This document shows, piece by piece, positions 33,003-42,005 of a stretch of 64,000 nt of DNA. How positions within the stretch are numbered: the first letter of the stretch is position 1; the number at the start of each line of letters is the position of its first letter. The position numbers were made by a program, and so were the translations under genes. The stretch comes from an uncultured Carboxylicivirga sp. Lineage in GTDB: Bacteria > Bacteroidota > Bacteroidia > Bacteroidales > Marinilabiliaceae. A model generated the notes under the pieces. The model had not been told where the DNA came from. It searched no databases and saw only the letters and a list, made by a program, of their open reading frames with translations. The stretch spans positions 3,596,001-3,660,000 of the forward strand of contig NZ_OY771430.1 in the NCBI RefSeq assembly GCF_963674565.1, read 5' to 3'.

Positions 33003-33317
33003 TTACATATATAAATTGCTATATAATTGGAGAGCAAATCCTATGATAAGTAATACTAAGCCAATCTTTGACCAAATTACGTATTTTGAATTATATTTTC
33101 TAACATGCCTTCTTACTATATTTCTACTCACGATATCACTTTCCTTATCGCCAATCATGTCAACTTTAGAACGTTGATACCTTTGGTCAATATACCCGGA
33201 CGGTACACCTGAAAAGATAAGAATAATGGCCCCAATAATATCAAAGGACAATCCCACAGATGAAAGGCCCGTTTTCGAAGCGATAAACTCGCAATAATAA
33301 GTTAATAGTTCATTCAT
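33003..33317 (-). CDS. Two-span small membrane protein, 104 aa
   Basis: Two hydrophobic segments (~22-40, SFDIIGAIILIFSGVP, and ~80-100, IGLVLLIIGFALQLYS) flank a basic cytoplasmic loop rich in Arg and Lys. It is the first gene of the leftward accessory cassette and has no recognised family. Membrane partner of the soluble protein is the likely role. Confidence 0.5.
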   Translation of the reverse strand: MNELLTYYCEFIASKTGLSSVGLSFDIIGAIILIFSGVPSGYIDQRYQRSKVDMIGDKESDIVSRNIVRRHVRKYNSKYVIWSKIGLVLLIIGFALQLYSNLYM

Positions 33318-33358
33318 TTTTTAAATATAAATATAAAAAATAAGACATCAATTCAATT

Positions 33359-33395
33359 AAAAGCCACCCTTAAAAAAAAGGGTGGCTTTTCTAAG
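33359..33395. terminator. Bidirectional terminator between the integrase and accessory cassette
   Basis: AAAAGCCACCCTT (33359-33371) pairs perfectly over 13 bp with AAGGGTGGCTTTT (33378-33390). It ends integrase transcription and separates it from the cassette. Confidence 0.85.
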
Positions 33396-33471
33396 TTTCC
33401 CGACTTAGACAGTTATCTCTATCATTCAAGGCAATGATAAGGAAAATAAAAACAAAGTTCCAGTCCTTTTT

Positions 33472-34629
33472 TTAGATTAACACGGCTCTAACATCTTTAG
33501 CCACTTTCATATGCAGTACTTTTGCATAGTGTTTTTGTGTGACATAGATATCAGAATGCCCTAACAGTTTACTAACGGTCTCAATAGGTACGTCTTTATT
33601 CAAAAGCAATGTTCCATAAGTTTTACGGCCAACATGAGAGGTTAAACGCTTATTAATACCTACTTCACTAGCTATCTTTTTAAGCGCATCATTATACTTT
33701 TGATTACTTACCACCGGCAATTTAAAATCGTACTTTTTTAGTATATTAAATACCCTTTTTATAACAGGTATTACGCATTCTGCCGTTTTAACTTTTTGCC
33801 TGGTGATATTAATCCACATCGACCCATCGTTATCTCTAACAAGGTGCGAAGTATTGAGGTTTTTTAAATCAACATATGCCAGGCCGGTATAACATTGCAC
33901 ACAAAACAAGTCGGCAGTACGTTGTAAAGCTTCAGAAAATTGATAGTTTGTGATCTTGTCAACTTCCCATTCATCCAGGTAAACAAATTCTCTTTCTTCC
34001 CGATATGGAAATTTATAATTCTCTGCAAAGTTTTGCTCCAGGTATCTTCGGTTAAAGCCAAATCGAAAAGAAGCTTTTATATACCGTGTCAGTTTCTTCG
34101 CATAGCCTACTGAATAACCTTGTTTGTTAACCAGGTTAAAAACTAATTTATCAAAGAATAGAGTATCACATTTAGTTAGTCGGATATGTGAATCTCCCGA
34201 TATAAGTAAAGTTTTTTTTATAGCGTCAATAAAACGTTCGTGCAGCTTTAGTCTGTCGTAATTACAATACATTTTGTGCAGTTCCCAGGCATATTCATAA
34301 AGTAGATCAACAAAATATAAGATCTTCTTTCTCTTAACATCTAATAATGATTTCACCTCATTGGCTGATGGTTCTATATCATTATTGAAAAGAAGTTCAT
34401 AGTATATACTGGTTAGTTTTTGGCTAAGTTGGTCAAACTTTCGATTTGCATTGATAGCATATTCACTCTGCCCTTTAATTCTGTACTTTTTGTTGTCCCA
34501 TTCTGATTCTTTACACTTTATCCCAGTTGAAAATTCGGCACGTTCCCCACCTATTGTTATACGACAATATATAGGAATCTCGTTTTTTTTGTTTGTCTTG
34601 TTTTTGACAGCCCAAAAAATCAAGTTCAT
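33472..34629 (-). CDS. Tyrosine recombinase (integrase), 385 aa
   Basis: The arm-type N-terminal domain and SAM-like core-binding domain of Bacteroidota integrases are followed by the catalytic domain: SHVGRKTYGTLL supplies H..R, LGHSDIYVTQKHYAKV supplies His and the nucleophile Tyr. Where most family members have the first catalytic Arg (TGLR), this one reads CYTGLAYVDLKNL, Ala, as in other Bacteroidota integrases. It stands 125 bp from tRNA-Cys, pointing to site-specific integration at the tRNA 3' end. It holds six CCWGG sites, as in the core element. Confidence 0.93.
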   Translation of the reverse strand: MNLIFWAVKNKTNKKNEIPIYCRITIGGERAEFSTGIKCKESEWDNKKYRIKGQSEYAINANRKFDQLSQKLTSIYYELLFNNDIEPSANEVKSLLDVKRKKILYFVDLLYEYAWELHKMYCNYDRLKLHERFIDAIKKTLLISGDSHIRLTKCDTLFFDKLVFNLVNKQGYSVGYAKKLTRYIKASFRFGFNRRYLEQNFAENYKFPYREEREFVYLDEWEVDKITNYQFSEALQRTADLFCVQCYTGLAYVDLKNLNTSHLVRDNDGSMWINITRQKVKTAECVIPVIKRVFNILKKYDFKLPVVSNQKYNDALKKIASEVGINKRLTSHVGRKTYGTLLLNKDVPIETVSKLLGHSDIYVTQKHYAKVLHMKVAKDVRAVLI

Positions 34630-34698
34630 TGATAATAAAAATTAAGATATCATAGATTATCCCGATACCCCATTATTTCCCCTTTCATACAAAAAAAA

Positions 34699-34727
34699 AG
34701 ACTTTTACCCATGCAGGATAAAAGTCT
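34699..34727 (-). terminator. Terminator downstream of tRNA-Cys
   Basis: On the minus strand AGACTTTTA pairs perfectly with TAAAAGTCT (34719-34727 with 34699-34707) and is followed by nine T. It lies between the tRNA 3' end and the integrase. If the crossover is inside the tRNA, this terminator was brought in by the element. Confidence 0.8.
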
Positions 34728-34754
34728 CTGAAAAGTGCTAGATTGCTCTTTATG

Positions 34755-34825
34755 AGGTTCCTGGCGGACTCGAACCGCCGTACACGGTTTTGCAGACCGT
34801 TGCCTAGCCACTCGGCCAAGGAACC
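34755..34825 (-). tRNA. tRNA-Cys (GCA), element attachment target
   Basis: A cloverleaf is formed on the minus strand: acceptor GGTTCCT/AGGAACC, anticodon loop CTGCAAA with anticodon GCA, T-arm GGTTCGAGTCC, and discriminator T as usual for Cys. The 3' end faces the integrase, the typical place for tyrosine-recombinase integration. Confidence 0.95.
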
Positions 34826-34875
34826 ATTATTTTCGGGATGCAAAGTAAAGTAATATTTTGGTTCCCGACAAATTT

Positions 34876-35070
34876 TTACGACTTCTTTTTGCCATATAAA
34901 TTCAGGCATTCCGGACACAGACATCCATTATATTTATCTGCCAGCAATTTAAGATTATCAGCATCGACAAAAAAATTATCACACCAGCACTTTTGATTCG
35001 ATTGACTGTAACATAAAAACTCACTTCCGCATTTCGGACACTTTTTTGTAATCGCTCCGTCTTCTCTCAT
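34876..35070 (-). CDS. Cysteine-rich CWC-family protein, 64 aa
   Basis: Eight cysteines in the CWC pattern KCPKCGSEFLCY...KCWCDNFF...CLCPECL, with two zinc-like pairs. Function unknown, often encoded alone next to housekeeping genes. It overlaps the stop of folB. Confidence 0.8.
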   Translation of the reverse strand: MREDGAITKKCPKCGSEFLCYSQSNQKCWCDNFFVDADNLKLLADKYNGCLCPECLNLYGKKKS

Positions 35071-35438
35071 TATCCTTTCATTGTAAGACTAACACACTTC
35101 ATTTGTCCACCCATCGGTGGATTCATTTTTGAAACTTTCACTTTCAAACTGATTATCTGAGGAAAAGATGATTTTATACTATTGATGATACGTTTTGTCA
35201 GATGTTCCAATAAATGTGAATTCTGCATGATCTGTTCTTTCGTCAACTGGTAAACTGACACGTAATTCAAGGCATCATTAATACTATCCGAATCAGCTGC
35301 TACAGAGCAGTCTGTTTGAATAGCTATATTCACTAAAAATCGGTTACCAACTACCTGCTCCTGCTCATAACATCCATGATAAGCATAAAACTCCATCTCC
35401 TCAAGTTCAATCAACCCAATTGTGTTGTTAGTCTCCAT
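35070..35438 (-). CDS. folB: Dihydroneopterin aldolase
   Basis: FolB catalyses the aldol cleavage of 7,8-dihydroneopterin in folate synthesis. The sequence begins IGLIELEEMEFYAYHGCYEQEQVVG, with catalytic Tyr and the following HG, and includes LLEHLTKRI and ISLKVKVSKMNPPMGGQ, as expected. ATG at 35438 gives the normal ~122-residue length. The upstream frame up to 35504 is not supported by family length. Confidence 0.92.
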   Translation of the reverse strand: METNNTIGLIELEEMEFYAYHGCYEQEQVVGNRFLVNIAIQTDCSVAADSDSINDALNYVSVYQLTKEQIMQNSHLLEHLTKRIINSIKSSFPQIISLKVKVSKMNPPMGGQMKCVSLTMKG

Positions 35439-35505
35439 AATAAAATTTTTTCGCGAAATTAATCTTTTATAACCATAACAACAGAAATTTAAGTGTAAAA
35501 ACAAT

Positions 35506-35513
35506 TACTTTTG
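35506..35513 (+). promoter_or_regulatory. Bacteroidota -7 promoter box for glnS
   Basis: TACTTTTG matches TAnnTTTG and lies 31 bp before the start codon. The -33 partner is not clear. Confidence 0.45.
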
Positions 35514-35544
35514 CACTTATCCCCCAAATTTGGAGATACCATAG

Positions 35545-37278
35545 ATGAACATTCTTGAAGACATTGCGATGGAGTCAAACGAAAAAATAAAAACTAATTT
35601 TATTCATCAGGAGATTGATAAGGATTTAAGCGAAAATAAAAACGGCGGAGCTGTATTAACTCGCTTTCCTCCTGAACCTAATGGATACTTACATATTGGT
35701 CATGCTAAATCAATCTGCCTTAATTTTGGACTAGGTAAATATTACAAAGGTGGTACTAACCTTCGTTTTGATGACACTAACCCGGTGAAAGAAGAAACCG
35801 AATATGTTGAGTCGATCAAAGACGATGTAAACTGGTTAGGCTTTCAATGGAATAATGACCCTAAATTTTCGTCAGATTATTTTGAGCAATTATATGACTG
35901 GGCTGTTCTTTTGATCAAGAATGGCAAAGCGTATGTTGATGACCAAAGCGCAGAGGAAATTGCTGAACAGAAAGGCACTCCTACTGTACCGGGACTTGAA
36001 AGTCCAAACAGAAATCGCAGTGTAGAAGTAAACCTGGATCTGTTTGAACGTATGCGAAAAGGTGAGTTCAAAAACGGAGAACGTGTTCTGCGAGCTAAAA
36101 TTGACATGGCTTCACCTAACATGCACATGCGCGATCCTTTGATGTATCGTATCATTCATGCCAATCATCATAGAACCGGAGACAAGTGGTGTATATACCC
36201 AATGTATGACTATGCACATGGACAAGGTGACTTCATAGAAGGAATTTCACATAGTATCTGCACACTTGAGTTTGAAGTTCACCGCCCATTATACGAATGG
36301 TTTTTGAATTCTATTCTGGAGGCTTTACCAGAAAAACCGGCCACAATTCCTCGTCAGATTGAGTTCGCTCGTTTGAATTTGAATTATACGGTGATGAGTA
36401 AACGAAAACTCCTGCAATTGGTAAATGAAAAATATGTTGCAGGCTGGGACGATCCGCGGATGCCAACAATTTCCGGTTTGCGCAGAAGAGGTTATACTCC
36501 GGAATCCATTCGTCGTTTTGCTGACGAAATAGGTGTAGCGAAACGAGAAAATGTGATTGACGTGGCTTTGCTTGAACATTGTATTCGCGAAGATCTAAAT
36601 ATTAGAGCACCACGTGTTTATGCTGTAATGGATCCGGTAAAAGTGGTAATCACAAATTACCCTGAAGGTCAGGTTGAGTGGATGGACGCCATCAACAATC
36701 CTGAGGATGAAGCAATGGGCTCTCGCAAACTACCTTTCAGTCGTGAAATTTACATTGAAAGAGAAGATTTTATGGAGAATGCTCCTAAAAAGTTCTTTCG
36801 TATGGACGTAGGTCGTGAAGTTCGTTTGAAAAATGCATATATCGTAATGTGCGAAGGGATCACTAAAGATGCTGATGGCAACATTACAGAGATACAATGC
36901 ACCTACGACCCTGATACGAAAAGTGGAATGGAAGGAAGTAAGCGTAAAGTAAAAGGCACATTGCACTGGGTTAGTATTGAACATGCCAAAAAAGTTCAAG
37001 TTAAACAATACGATCGTTTATTTATGGATGAAGCACCGGATGGACATAAGGACAAAGATTTCCTTGAATTCCTTAATCCGGATTCTCTTTCCGTTATCAA
37101 CGAATGCTACATTGAGCCTAACTATATGGATGCCGGTTCTAACTTTGCCGATGGTATTGAACGTTACCAGTTCCAACGTTTAGGTTATTTCTGTATTGAT
37201 AAAGACTCAACAGAAAGCAATGTGATCTTCAACCGAACGGTTACATTAAAAGACTCCTGGAGTAAAGCAAATAAGTAA
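35545..37278 (+). CDS. glnS: Glutaminyl-tRNA synthetase
   Basis: Class I synthetase that charges tRNA-Gln. [17 protein letters not shown] (HIGH at ~50) and VMSKRK (KMSKS-like) mark the Rossmann core, and the C-terminal anticodon-binding beta barrels follow (IEPNYMDAG..., [10 protein letters not shown]). Length 577 is within the family range. Alternative ATG at 35569 removes 8 residues. It converges on gltX with a shared terminator. Confidence 0.95.
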   Translation: MNILEDIAMESNEKIKTNFIHQEIDKDLSENKNGGAVLTRFPPEPNGYLHIGHAKSICLNFGLGKYYKGGTNLRFDDTNPVKEETEYVESIKDDVNWLGFQWNNDPKFSSDYFEQLYDWAVLLIKNGKAYVDDQSAEEIAEQKGTPTVPGLESPNRNRSVEVNLDLFERMRKGEFKNGERVLRAKIDMASPNMHMRDPLMYRIIHANHHRTGDKWCIYPMYDYAHGQGDFIEGISHSICTLEFEVHRPLYEWFLNSILEALPEKPATIPRQIEFARLNLNYTVMSKRKLLQLVNEKYVAGWDDPRMPTISGLRRRGYTPESIRRFADEIGVAKRENVIDVALLEHCIREDLNIRAPRVYAVMDPVKVVITNYPEGQVEWMDAINNPEDEAMGSRKLPFSREIYIEREDFMENAPKKFFRMDVGREVRLKNAYIVMCEGITKDADGNITEIQCTYDPDTKSGMEGSKRKVKGTLHWVSIEHAKKVQVKQYDRLFMDEAPDGHKDKDFLEFLNPDSLSVINECYIEPNYMDAGSNFADGIERYQFQRLGYFCIDKDSTESNVIFNRTVTLKDSWSKANK

Positions 37279-37294
37279 ACAAGTATACTTAAAC

Positions 37295-37323
37295 AAAAAA
37301 TCCCGCTAATAGCGGGATTTTTT
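37295..37323. terminator. Bidirectional terminator between glnS and gltX
   Basis: AAAAAATCCCGCT (37295-37307), loop AAT, AGCGGGATTTTTT (37311-37323). Perfect 13-bp stem. Confidence 0.92.
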
Positions 37324-37341
37324 GTTATATAATAATATCGT

Positions 37342-38868
37342 TTAAGCTTCTATTGATTCACATGCCTTTTTAACACGTGCAATGGTTTGGTCTTTACCAA
37401 TAACCTCAGCTATCTCCATCAGATCAGGGCCAAAACCGCCACCAACCAAAGCCAGACGAAACGCATTCATCACCAAACCAAATCCCAGACCTTTTTCTTC
37501 AATTTTAGAAGAAATACATGCCTTTATATCATCAGCCACCCATTCGTTCACTTTTTCAAGTTCGGTTGCTAATTCAGCCATAAAAGCAGGCACATCGCCC
37601 TTCCAGCGTTTCTTCACCACCTTCTCATCATACTCTACCGGTGATTCAAAGAAGAAAAATGACTGATCCCAAAGCTCATGAACAAAATTTACGCGCTCGC
37701 GAACCATACCTGTAACTTTTTCAATTACCGCAATATCTTCAGCAATACCTCTTTCATTTAAATCATCACTAAACATCAGTGCCAGCTCTTCAACAGGTTT
37801 TCTCATCAAGTGTTGCTGATTAAACCACTTTGCTTTTTCTGGATTAAAACGAGCCCCCGACTTATTGACTCTTTCTATTGAAAATAAAGAAATCAGTTCA
37901 TCGATATCGAATAATTCCTGCTCAGTTCCCGGATTCCACCCCAACAAGGCCAGTAAATTATTAACTGCTTCAGGAAAGTATCCACTTTCGCGATAGCCCG
38001 GAGCGATTCCATCTTCCATTTCCCAATCCAATGGAAAAACAGGAAATCCACCTTTATCTCCATCGCGTTTCGATAACTTACCCTTTCCGGTAGGTTTTAA
38101 AATCAATGGAAGATGAGCAAACTGAGGCATAGTTTCTTCCCAATTCAAAGCCCTGTATAGCATAATATGTAATGGCACTGATGGCAACCACTCTTCTCCA
38201 CGAATTACATGGCTAATCTCCATTAAGTGATCATCAACAATATTTGCCAGGTGATAAGTAGGCAACTGATCCACACTCTTATAAAGAACTTTATCATCAA
38301 GAGTATTGGTATTAAATTTAACAGCACCTCTTACCATATCATTAGTCTCAACCAAGGTATCTTCCGGCATTTTAAAACGGATTACCCAAGGTTCTCCTGC
38401 TTCAATGCGATGTTTTACCTCATCATCAGACAAAGCCAACGAATTTTTTAATTGCAAACGAGAATGCATATCGTAAGCAAAAGTTTTTTTCTCTGCTTCT
38501 GCTTCAGCACGCAGCTTATCAAGTTCCTCTGTAGTATCAAAAGCGTAATAAGCCCAACCGGTCTCTACCAACTGATCAGCATATTTTTTATAAATCTCAC
38601 GACGCTCACTCTGGCGATAAGGTCCATATTGGCCTCCTTGTTGAACACCTTCGTCAACCGTTAAACCCAACCATTCCAAACTCTCATTGATATACTCCTC
38701 GGCTCCTTCCACAAAACGGGTCGAATCAGTATCCTCAATCCGTAAAATAAAATCTCCTCCATGCTTTTTAGCAAACAGGTAATTAAAAAGAGCTGTTCTT
38801 ACTCCTCCGATATGTAACGGTCCGGTTGGACTTGGTGCAAATCGCACTCTTACTTTCTGAGCTGTCAT
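37342..38868 (-). CDS. gltX: Glutamyl-tRNA synthetase
   Basis: Charges tRNA-Glu. RFAPSPTGPLHIGGVRTALFNYL (HIGH-type HIGG near residue 15) and KLSKRDGD mark the catalytic core, with the helical anticodon-binding domain at the C-terminus. The start is taken as ATG 38868. The TTG at 38895 falls inside a TAnnTTTG promoter box (38893-38900), so it cannot be translated. Length ~508. Confidence 0.95.
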   Translation of the reverse strand: MTAQKVRVRFAPSPTGPLHIGGVRTALFNYLFAKKHGGDFILRIEDTDSTRFVEGAEEYINESLEWLGLTVDEGVQQGGQYGPYRQSERREIYKKYADQLVETGWAYYAFDTTEELDKLRAEAEAEKKTFAYDMHSRLQLKNSLALSDDEVKHRIEAGEPWVIRFKMPEDTLVETNDMVRGAVKFNTNTLDDKVLYKSVDQLPTYHLANIVDDHLMEISHVIRGEEWLPSVPLHIMLYRALNWEETMPQFAHLPLILKPTGKGKLSKRDGDKGGFPVFPLDWEMEDGIAPGYRESGYFPEAVNNLLALLGWNPGTEQELFDIDELISLFSIERVNKSGARFNPEKAKWFNQQHLMRKPVEELALMFSDDLNERGIAEDIAVIEKVTGMVRERVNFVHELWDQSFFFFESPVEYDEKVVKKRWKGDVPAFMAELATELEKVNEWVADDIKACISSKIEEKGLGFGLVMNAFRLALVGGGFGPDLMEIAEVIGKDQTIARVKKACESIEA

Positions 38869-38892
38869 ATTATTCTGTTGATCTATTTTTTG

Positions 38893-38900
38893 CAAAGATA
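38893..38900 (-). promoter_or_regulatory. Promoter -7 box for gltX
   Basis: On the minus strand TATCTTTG fits TAnnTTTG, followed by CA. It lies ~25 bp before the gltX ATG. Confidence 0.65.
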
Positions 38901-38965
38901 GTAATTGACTTGGTAGTGCTTAAATAAAATATAAATGAATTGATTGTTCGATTACATTAAAACAA

Positions 38966-38992
38966 AAAGAGGTGCCCAACAGACACCTCTTT
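38966..38992 (-). terminator. Terminator after the ribonucleotide reductase
   Basis: On the minus strand AAAGAGGTG pairs with CACCTCTTT (38984-38992 with 38966-38974), then TTGTTTT. Confidence 0.85.
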
Positions 38993-39021
38993 ATTATTAT
39001 AATAAAATATTTGGCAGATAT

Positions 39022-41577
39022 TTATCCACATTTAGATGAGCCACAGCTCTTACAAATCAAACAACCTTCCTGATAAATTAAGTCGTCAGCACCACAGTTT
39101 TCACAATGTCCTTTACGAGCCTTTGTTCCATCAGGAATATATTTCTTTAAGGCACGCTCAACTCCGTTTTTCCAGGTATTAATTGACTCACTATCCAGTT
39201 GCAGTCCGGCTACCAAATCCAACACATCCTGGATAGGCATACTATGACGCAATACTCCGGAAATCAGTTTTGCATAGTTCCAGTACTCTTTATCAAATTT
39301 ATATGAAAGACCTTCGATTGTAGTTTTATAGCCTCTTTTATTGGTAAATTGAAAATCGTAACGCGATGATCCATCCTCCTCACGATTCTTGATTATTTTA
39401 CCTGCTAGTACCGTCTTAGGAAGTAATATTCCATCTTCATCATCAGCTAATCCTGTAAATACCTCGTAAGGTTTTCCATCAATCAAACCAACAAAAGCAA
39501 TCCATTTTTCTTTGTTATTCTGAAAGCGAACGATGTCTGCATCCAACTCCTGTGGACGTTTTTTAGGGAATTTACCTGATTCTTCTTCTTTCTTCTCGTT
39601 GTTTGAAATTAGAACCCCGGCACGGCTACCATCACGGTATACAGTTACACCTTTACATCCGCTTTTCCATGCTTCAACATACAAGTCTCCTACCAATTCT
39701 TCTGAAACATCAGAAGGAAGGTTGATGGTAACGCTAATTGAATGATCCACCCATTTCTGCACCTGACCTTGCATGTGTACTTTCTTTACCCAGTCAACAT
39801 CATTGGATGTAGCTTTGTAATATGGAGATTCTGCAACCAACTTATCCAATTCTTCCTGTGTGTAGTTTTTGGTTACATCATGACCTTTGGTCTGCATCCA
39901 GGTAACAAATTTATGATGAAATACCGTATACTCTTCCCAGCTATCGCCTACCTCATCAATAAAATCAACTCTTGATTCAGGATCATTTGGATTTACTTTA
40001 CGACGACGCTTGTAGACTGGTAAGAAAACAGGTTCAATACCAGAAGTTGTTTGAGTCATCAAACTGGTTGTTCCTGTTGGTGCAATTGTTAAAGCAGCAA
40101 TATTTCTACGACCATACTTTTTCATGTCTTCCTTCAAAGTATTGTCTTCAGCAAACAAACGACTGATAAATGGATTATTTACCTCTTTTTCGTAGTTATA
40201 AATTGGGAATGCCCCACGATCTTTAGCCATATCAACAGATGAACGATAAGCAGCTAAAGCCAATGATTTATGCACCTCAATTGAAAAATCAATAGCATCG
40301 TCACTTCCATATTGCAAGCCTAAACCAGCTAACATATCACCTTCAGCTGTAATACCAACACCAGTACGACGACCTTCGTTGGCTTTTTTACGGATATTTT
40401 CCCACAATTCACGCTCTACACGTTTTACTGTATCATTCTCAGGATCAGCATTGATTTTTGCTAAAATTCCATCAATCTTCTCTAATTCCAGATCAATGAT
40501 ATCATCCATCATACGCTGAGCGTAACCAACATGCTTTTTAAATAAGTCGAAATTGAATTTTGCCTCCTCTGTGAAAGGATTCTCAACATATGAGTACAAA
40601 TTCACTGCAATCAAACGACATGAATCATAAGGACACAATGGAATTTCTCCACATGGGTTTGTCGATACTGTACGATAACCCAAATCAGCATAACAATCAG
40701 GCACTGATTCGCGAATAATTGTATCCCAGAATAAAATACCTGGTTCAGCCGATTTCCAAGCGTTATGAACAATCTTTTGCCATAACTCATCCGCTTTAAT
40801 ATCTTTCTGATATGAAGGACTATTTGAATCTACAGGGTATTGTTGTGTATAAACCTTACCATCAACCACTGATTGCATAAAATCATCGTCGATTTTAACA
40901 GAAACGTTGGCTCCGGTTACTTTGCCTTGTTCCATTTTTGCATCAATGAATGATTCTGAATCAGGATGCTTAATAGATACACTTAACATTAAGGCACCAC
41001 GACGACCATCCTGGGCAACTTCGCGGGTAGAGTTACTGAATCGTTCCATAAAAGGAACAATACCTGTTGAGGTCAAGGCAGAATTTTTAACCGGCGATCC
41101 TTTAGGACGAATATGAGACAAATCATGTCCAACTCCACCACGACGCTTCATTAACTGAACCTGTTCCTGATCTACTTTCATAATACCACCGTAAGAATCC
41201 GAAGGCCCATCATCACCAATTACAAAGCAGTTAGATAAAGACGCTATCTGATATGTATTTCCGATACCTGACATCGGACCTCCCTGAGGCACTATATAAC
41301 GGAAGTTTTTCATCAAACCAAACAGCTCATCAACCGACAAAGGATTTGGATACTTCTCTTCAATTCTTGCAATCTCTCTGGCCAAACGCCAATGCATCTC
41401 ATCGGGGTTTAACTCGTAAATATTTCCATCTGAATCTTTCAGTGCATATTTATTTACCCAAACACGAGCAGCTAACTCATCTCCCTGAAAATATTCAAGA
41501 GATGACTTAAAAGCTTCTTCATAGGTGTAATTTTTTCTCACAGATTCGGTCTTAGGGTCGATTTCTTTAACTGCCAT
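39022..41577 (-). CDS. nrdJ: Class II (B12-dependent) ribonucleotide reductase
   Basis: Reduces ribonucleotides using adenosylcobalamin. The catalytic barrel shows NPCGEIPLCPYDSCRLIAVN (NPCxE, active-site Cys and Glu), MKRRGGVGHDLSHIRPKG and TIAPTGTTSLM. The C-terminal tail is a zinc ribbon, HCENCGADDL...CLICKSCGSSKCG. Length 851. It has a terminator of its own; three DnaA-like boxes stand upstream (41696-41798). Confidence 0.92.
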   Translation of the reverse strand: MAVKEIDPKTESVRKNYTYEEAFKSSLEYFQGDELAARVWVNKYALKDSDGNIYELNPDEMHWRLAREIARIEEKYPNPLSVDELFGLMKNFRYIVPQGGPMSGIGNTYQIASLSNCFVIGDDGPSDSYGGIMKVDQEQVQLMKRRGGVGHDLSHIRPKGSPVKNSALTSTGIVPFMERFSNSTREVAQDGRRGALMLSVSIKHPDSESFIDAKMEQGKVTGANVSVKIDDDFMQSVVDGKVYTQQYPVDSNSPSYQKDIKADELWQKIVHNAWKSAEPGILFWDTIIRESVPDCYADLGYRTVSTNPCGEIPLCPYDSCRLIAVNLYSYVENPFTEEAKFNFDLFKKHVGYAQRMMDDIIDLELEKIDGILAKINADPENDTVKRVERELWENIRKKANEGRRTGVGITAEGDMLAGLGLQYGSDDAIDFSIEVHKSLALAAYRSSVDMAKDRGAFPIYNYEKEVNNPFISRLFAEDNTLKEDMKKYGRRNIAALTIAPTGTTSLMTQTTSGIEPVFLPVYKRRRKVNPNDPESRVDFIDEVGDSWEEYTVFHHKFVTWMQTKGHDVTKNYTQEELDKLVAESPYYKATSNDVDWVKKVHMQGQVQKWVDHSISVTINLPSDVSEELVGDLYVEAWKSGCKGVTVYRDGSRAGVLISNNEKKEEESGKFPKKRPQELDADIVRFQNNKEKWIAFVGLIDGKPYEVFTGLADDEDGILLPKTVLAGKIIKNREEDGSSRYDFQFTNKRGYKTTIEGLSYKFDKEYWNYAKLISGVLRHSMPIQDVLDLVAGLQLDSESINTWKNGVERALKKYIPDGTKARKGHCENCGADDLIYQEGCLICKSCGSSKCG

Positions 41578-41695
41578 GTCGCCTCAAAAATTTAATACGT
41601 TGATAAAATGGATTTTAATCTTTTTCCTTTGCGTTTTTTACGTGATTGCAAGTTATAAAAGGTGGCCATTTCAGACAAACATTACTTATCAACAA

Positions 41696-41798
41696 TCAAC
41701 AAAAGTTGTCCGTTTTTTGTTCGCTTTTTATTGATATATTGCATTTTAACATTTTTCAAAATAGGCAAAAGTTATCCAAAATGAAAATCTTATCAACA
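41696..41798. promoter_or_regulatory. Three DnaA-box-like sites upstream of nrdJ
   Basis: TTATCAACA (41696-41704), TTATCCAAA (41772-41780) and TTATCAACA (41790-41798) resemble TTATCCACA. The 428-bp gap 41578-42005 holds no gene. I see no B12 riboswitch signature. DnaA control of ribonucleotide reductase genes is known in other bacteria. Confidence 0.4.
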
Positions 41799-41963
41799 TA
41801 CCCGTGAATTTAAAATGAAATTTACAAATAGTTAATAGTCGCTTATATACCTAGCGTTTTAACATCTTTTCACACACTTTTACACTTAAATCAGTAAGGT
41901 TACCAACATCCTTAATTCCACAATTTGGAAAGTGCAAAATTCAACTATTAGAGCATAAAAAAA

Positions 41964-41982
41964 CCAACTCTAAATGAGTTGG
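41964..41982 (-). terminator. Terminator after waaA
   Basis: On the minus strand CCAACTC (41976-41982) pairs with GAGTTGG (41964-41970), then seven T. Confidence 0.8.
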
Positions 41983-42005
41983 CTTAACCTTTTCAGAATG
42001 ATATT

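Larger units (their letters stand above)
1..34754. mobile_element. Integrated temperate virus-like element (right end in window, left end outside)
   Basis: The element runs from beyond the left edge to the 3' end of tRNA-Cys. Evidence seen: a tyrosine recombinase beside the tRNA, a CI-like repressor opposed to a long rightward gene array, a lysozyme plus holin, fibre-like proteins, a replication set, and a CCWGG density that stops at the integrase. No terminase, portal, sheath or tape-measure protein is recognisable. The left attachment site was not found here, so total size is unknown and further genes, possibly packaging genes, may lie to the left. It could also be a defective or satellite element. 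Confidence 0.85.

Noticed and set aside
1..34754. Integrative conjugative element
   Set aside because: No relaxase, coupling protein or Tra/VirB genes are seen. The lysozyme-holin pair and fibres point to a virus.
34741..34830. A second copy of the tRNA-Cys 3' end within the window
   Set aside because: No matching repeat was seen in 1-34,700. The left attachment site must be outside the window.
38869..38895. TTG start for gltX (and likewise 43253 for waaA)
   Set aside because: These TTG codons lie inside TAnnTTTG promoter boxes, so transcripts would start downstream of them.
41578..42005. Cobalamin riboswitch upstream of the B12-dependent reductase
   Set aside because: No B12-box-like sequence was recognised on the relevant strand. 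Only DnaA-like boxes are visible.
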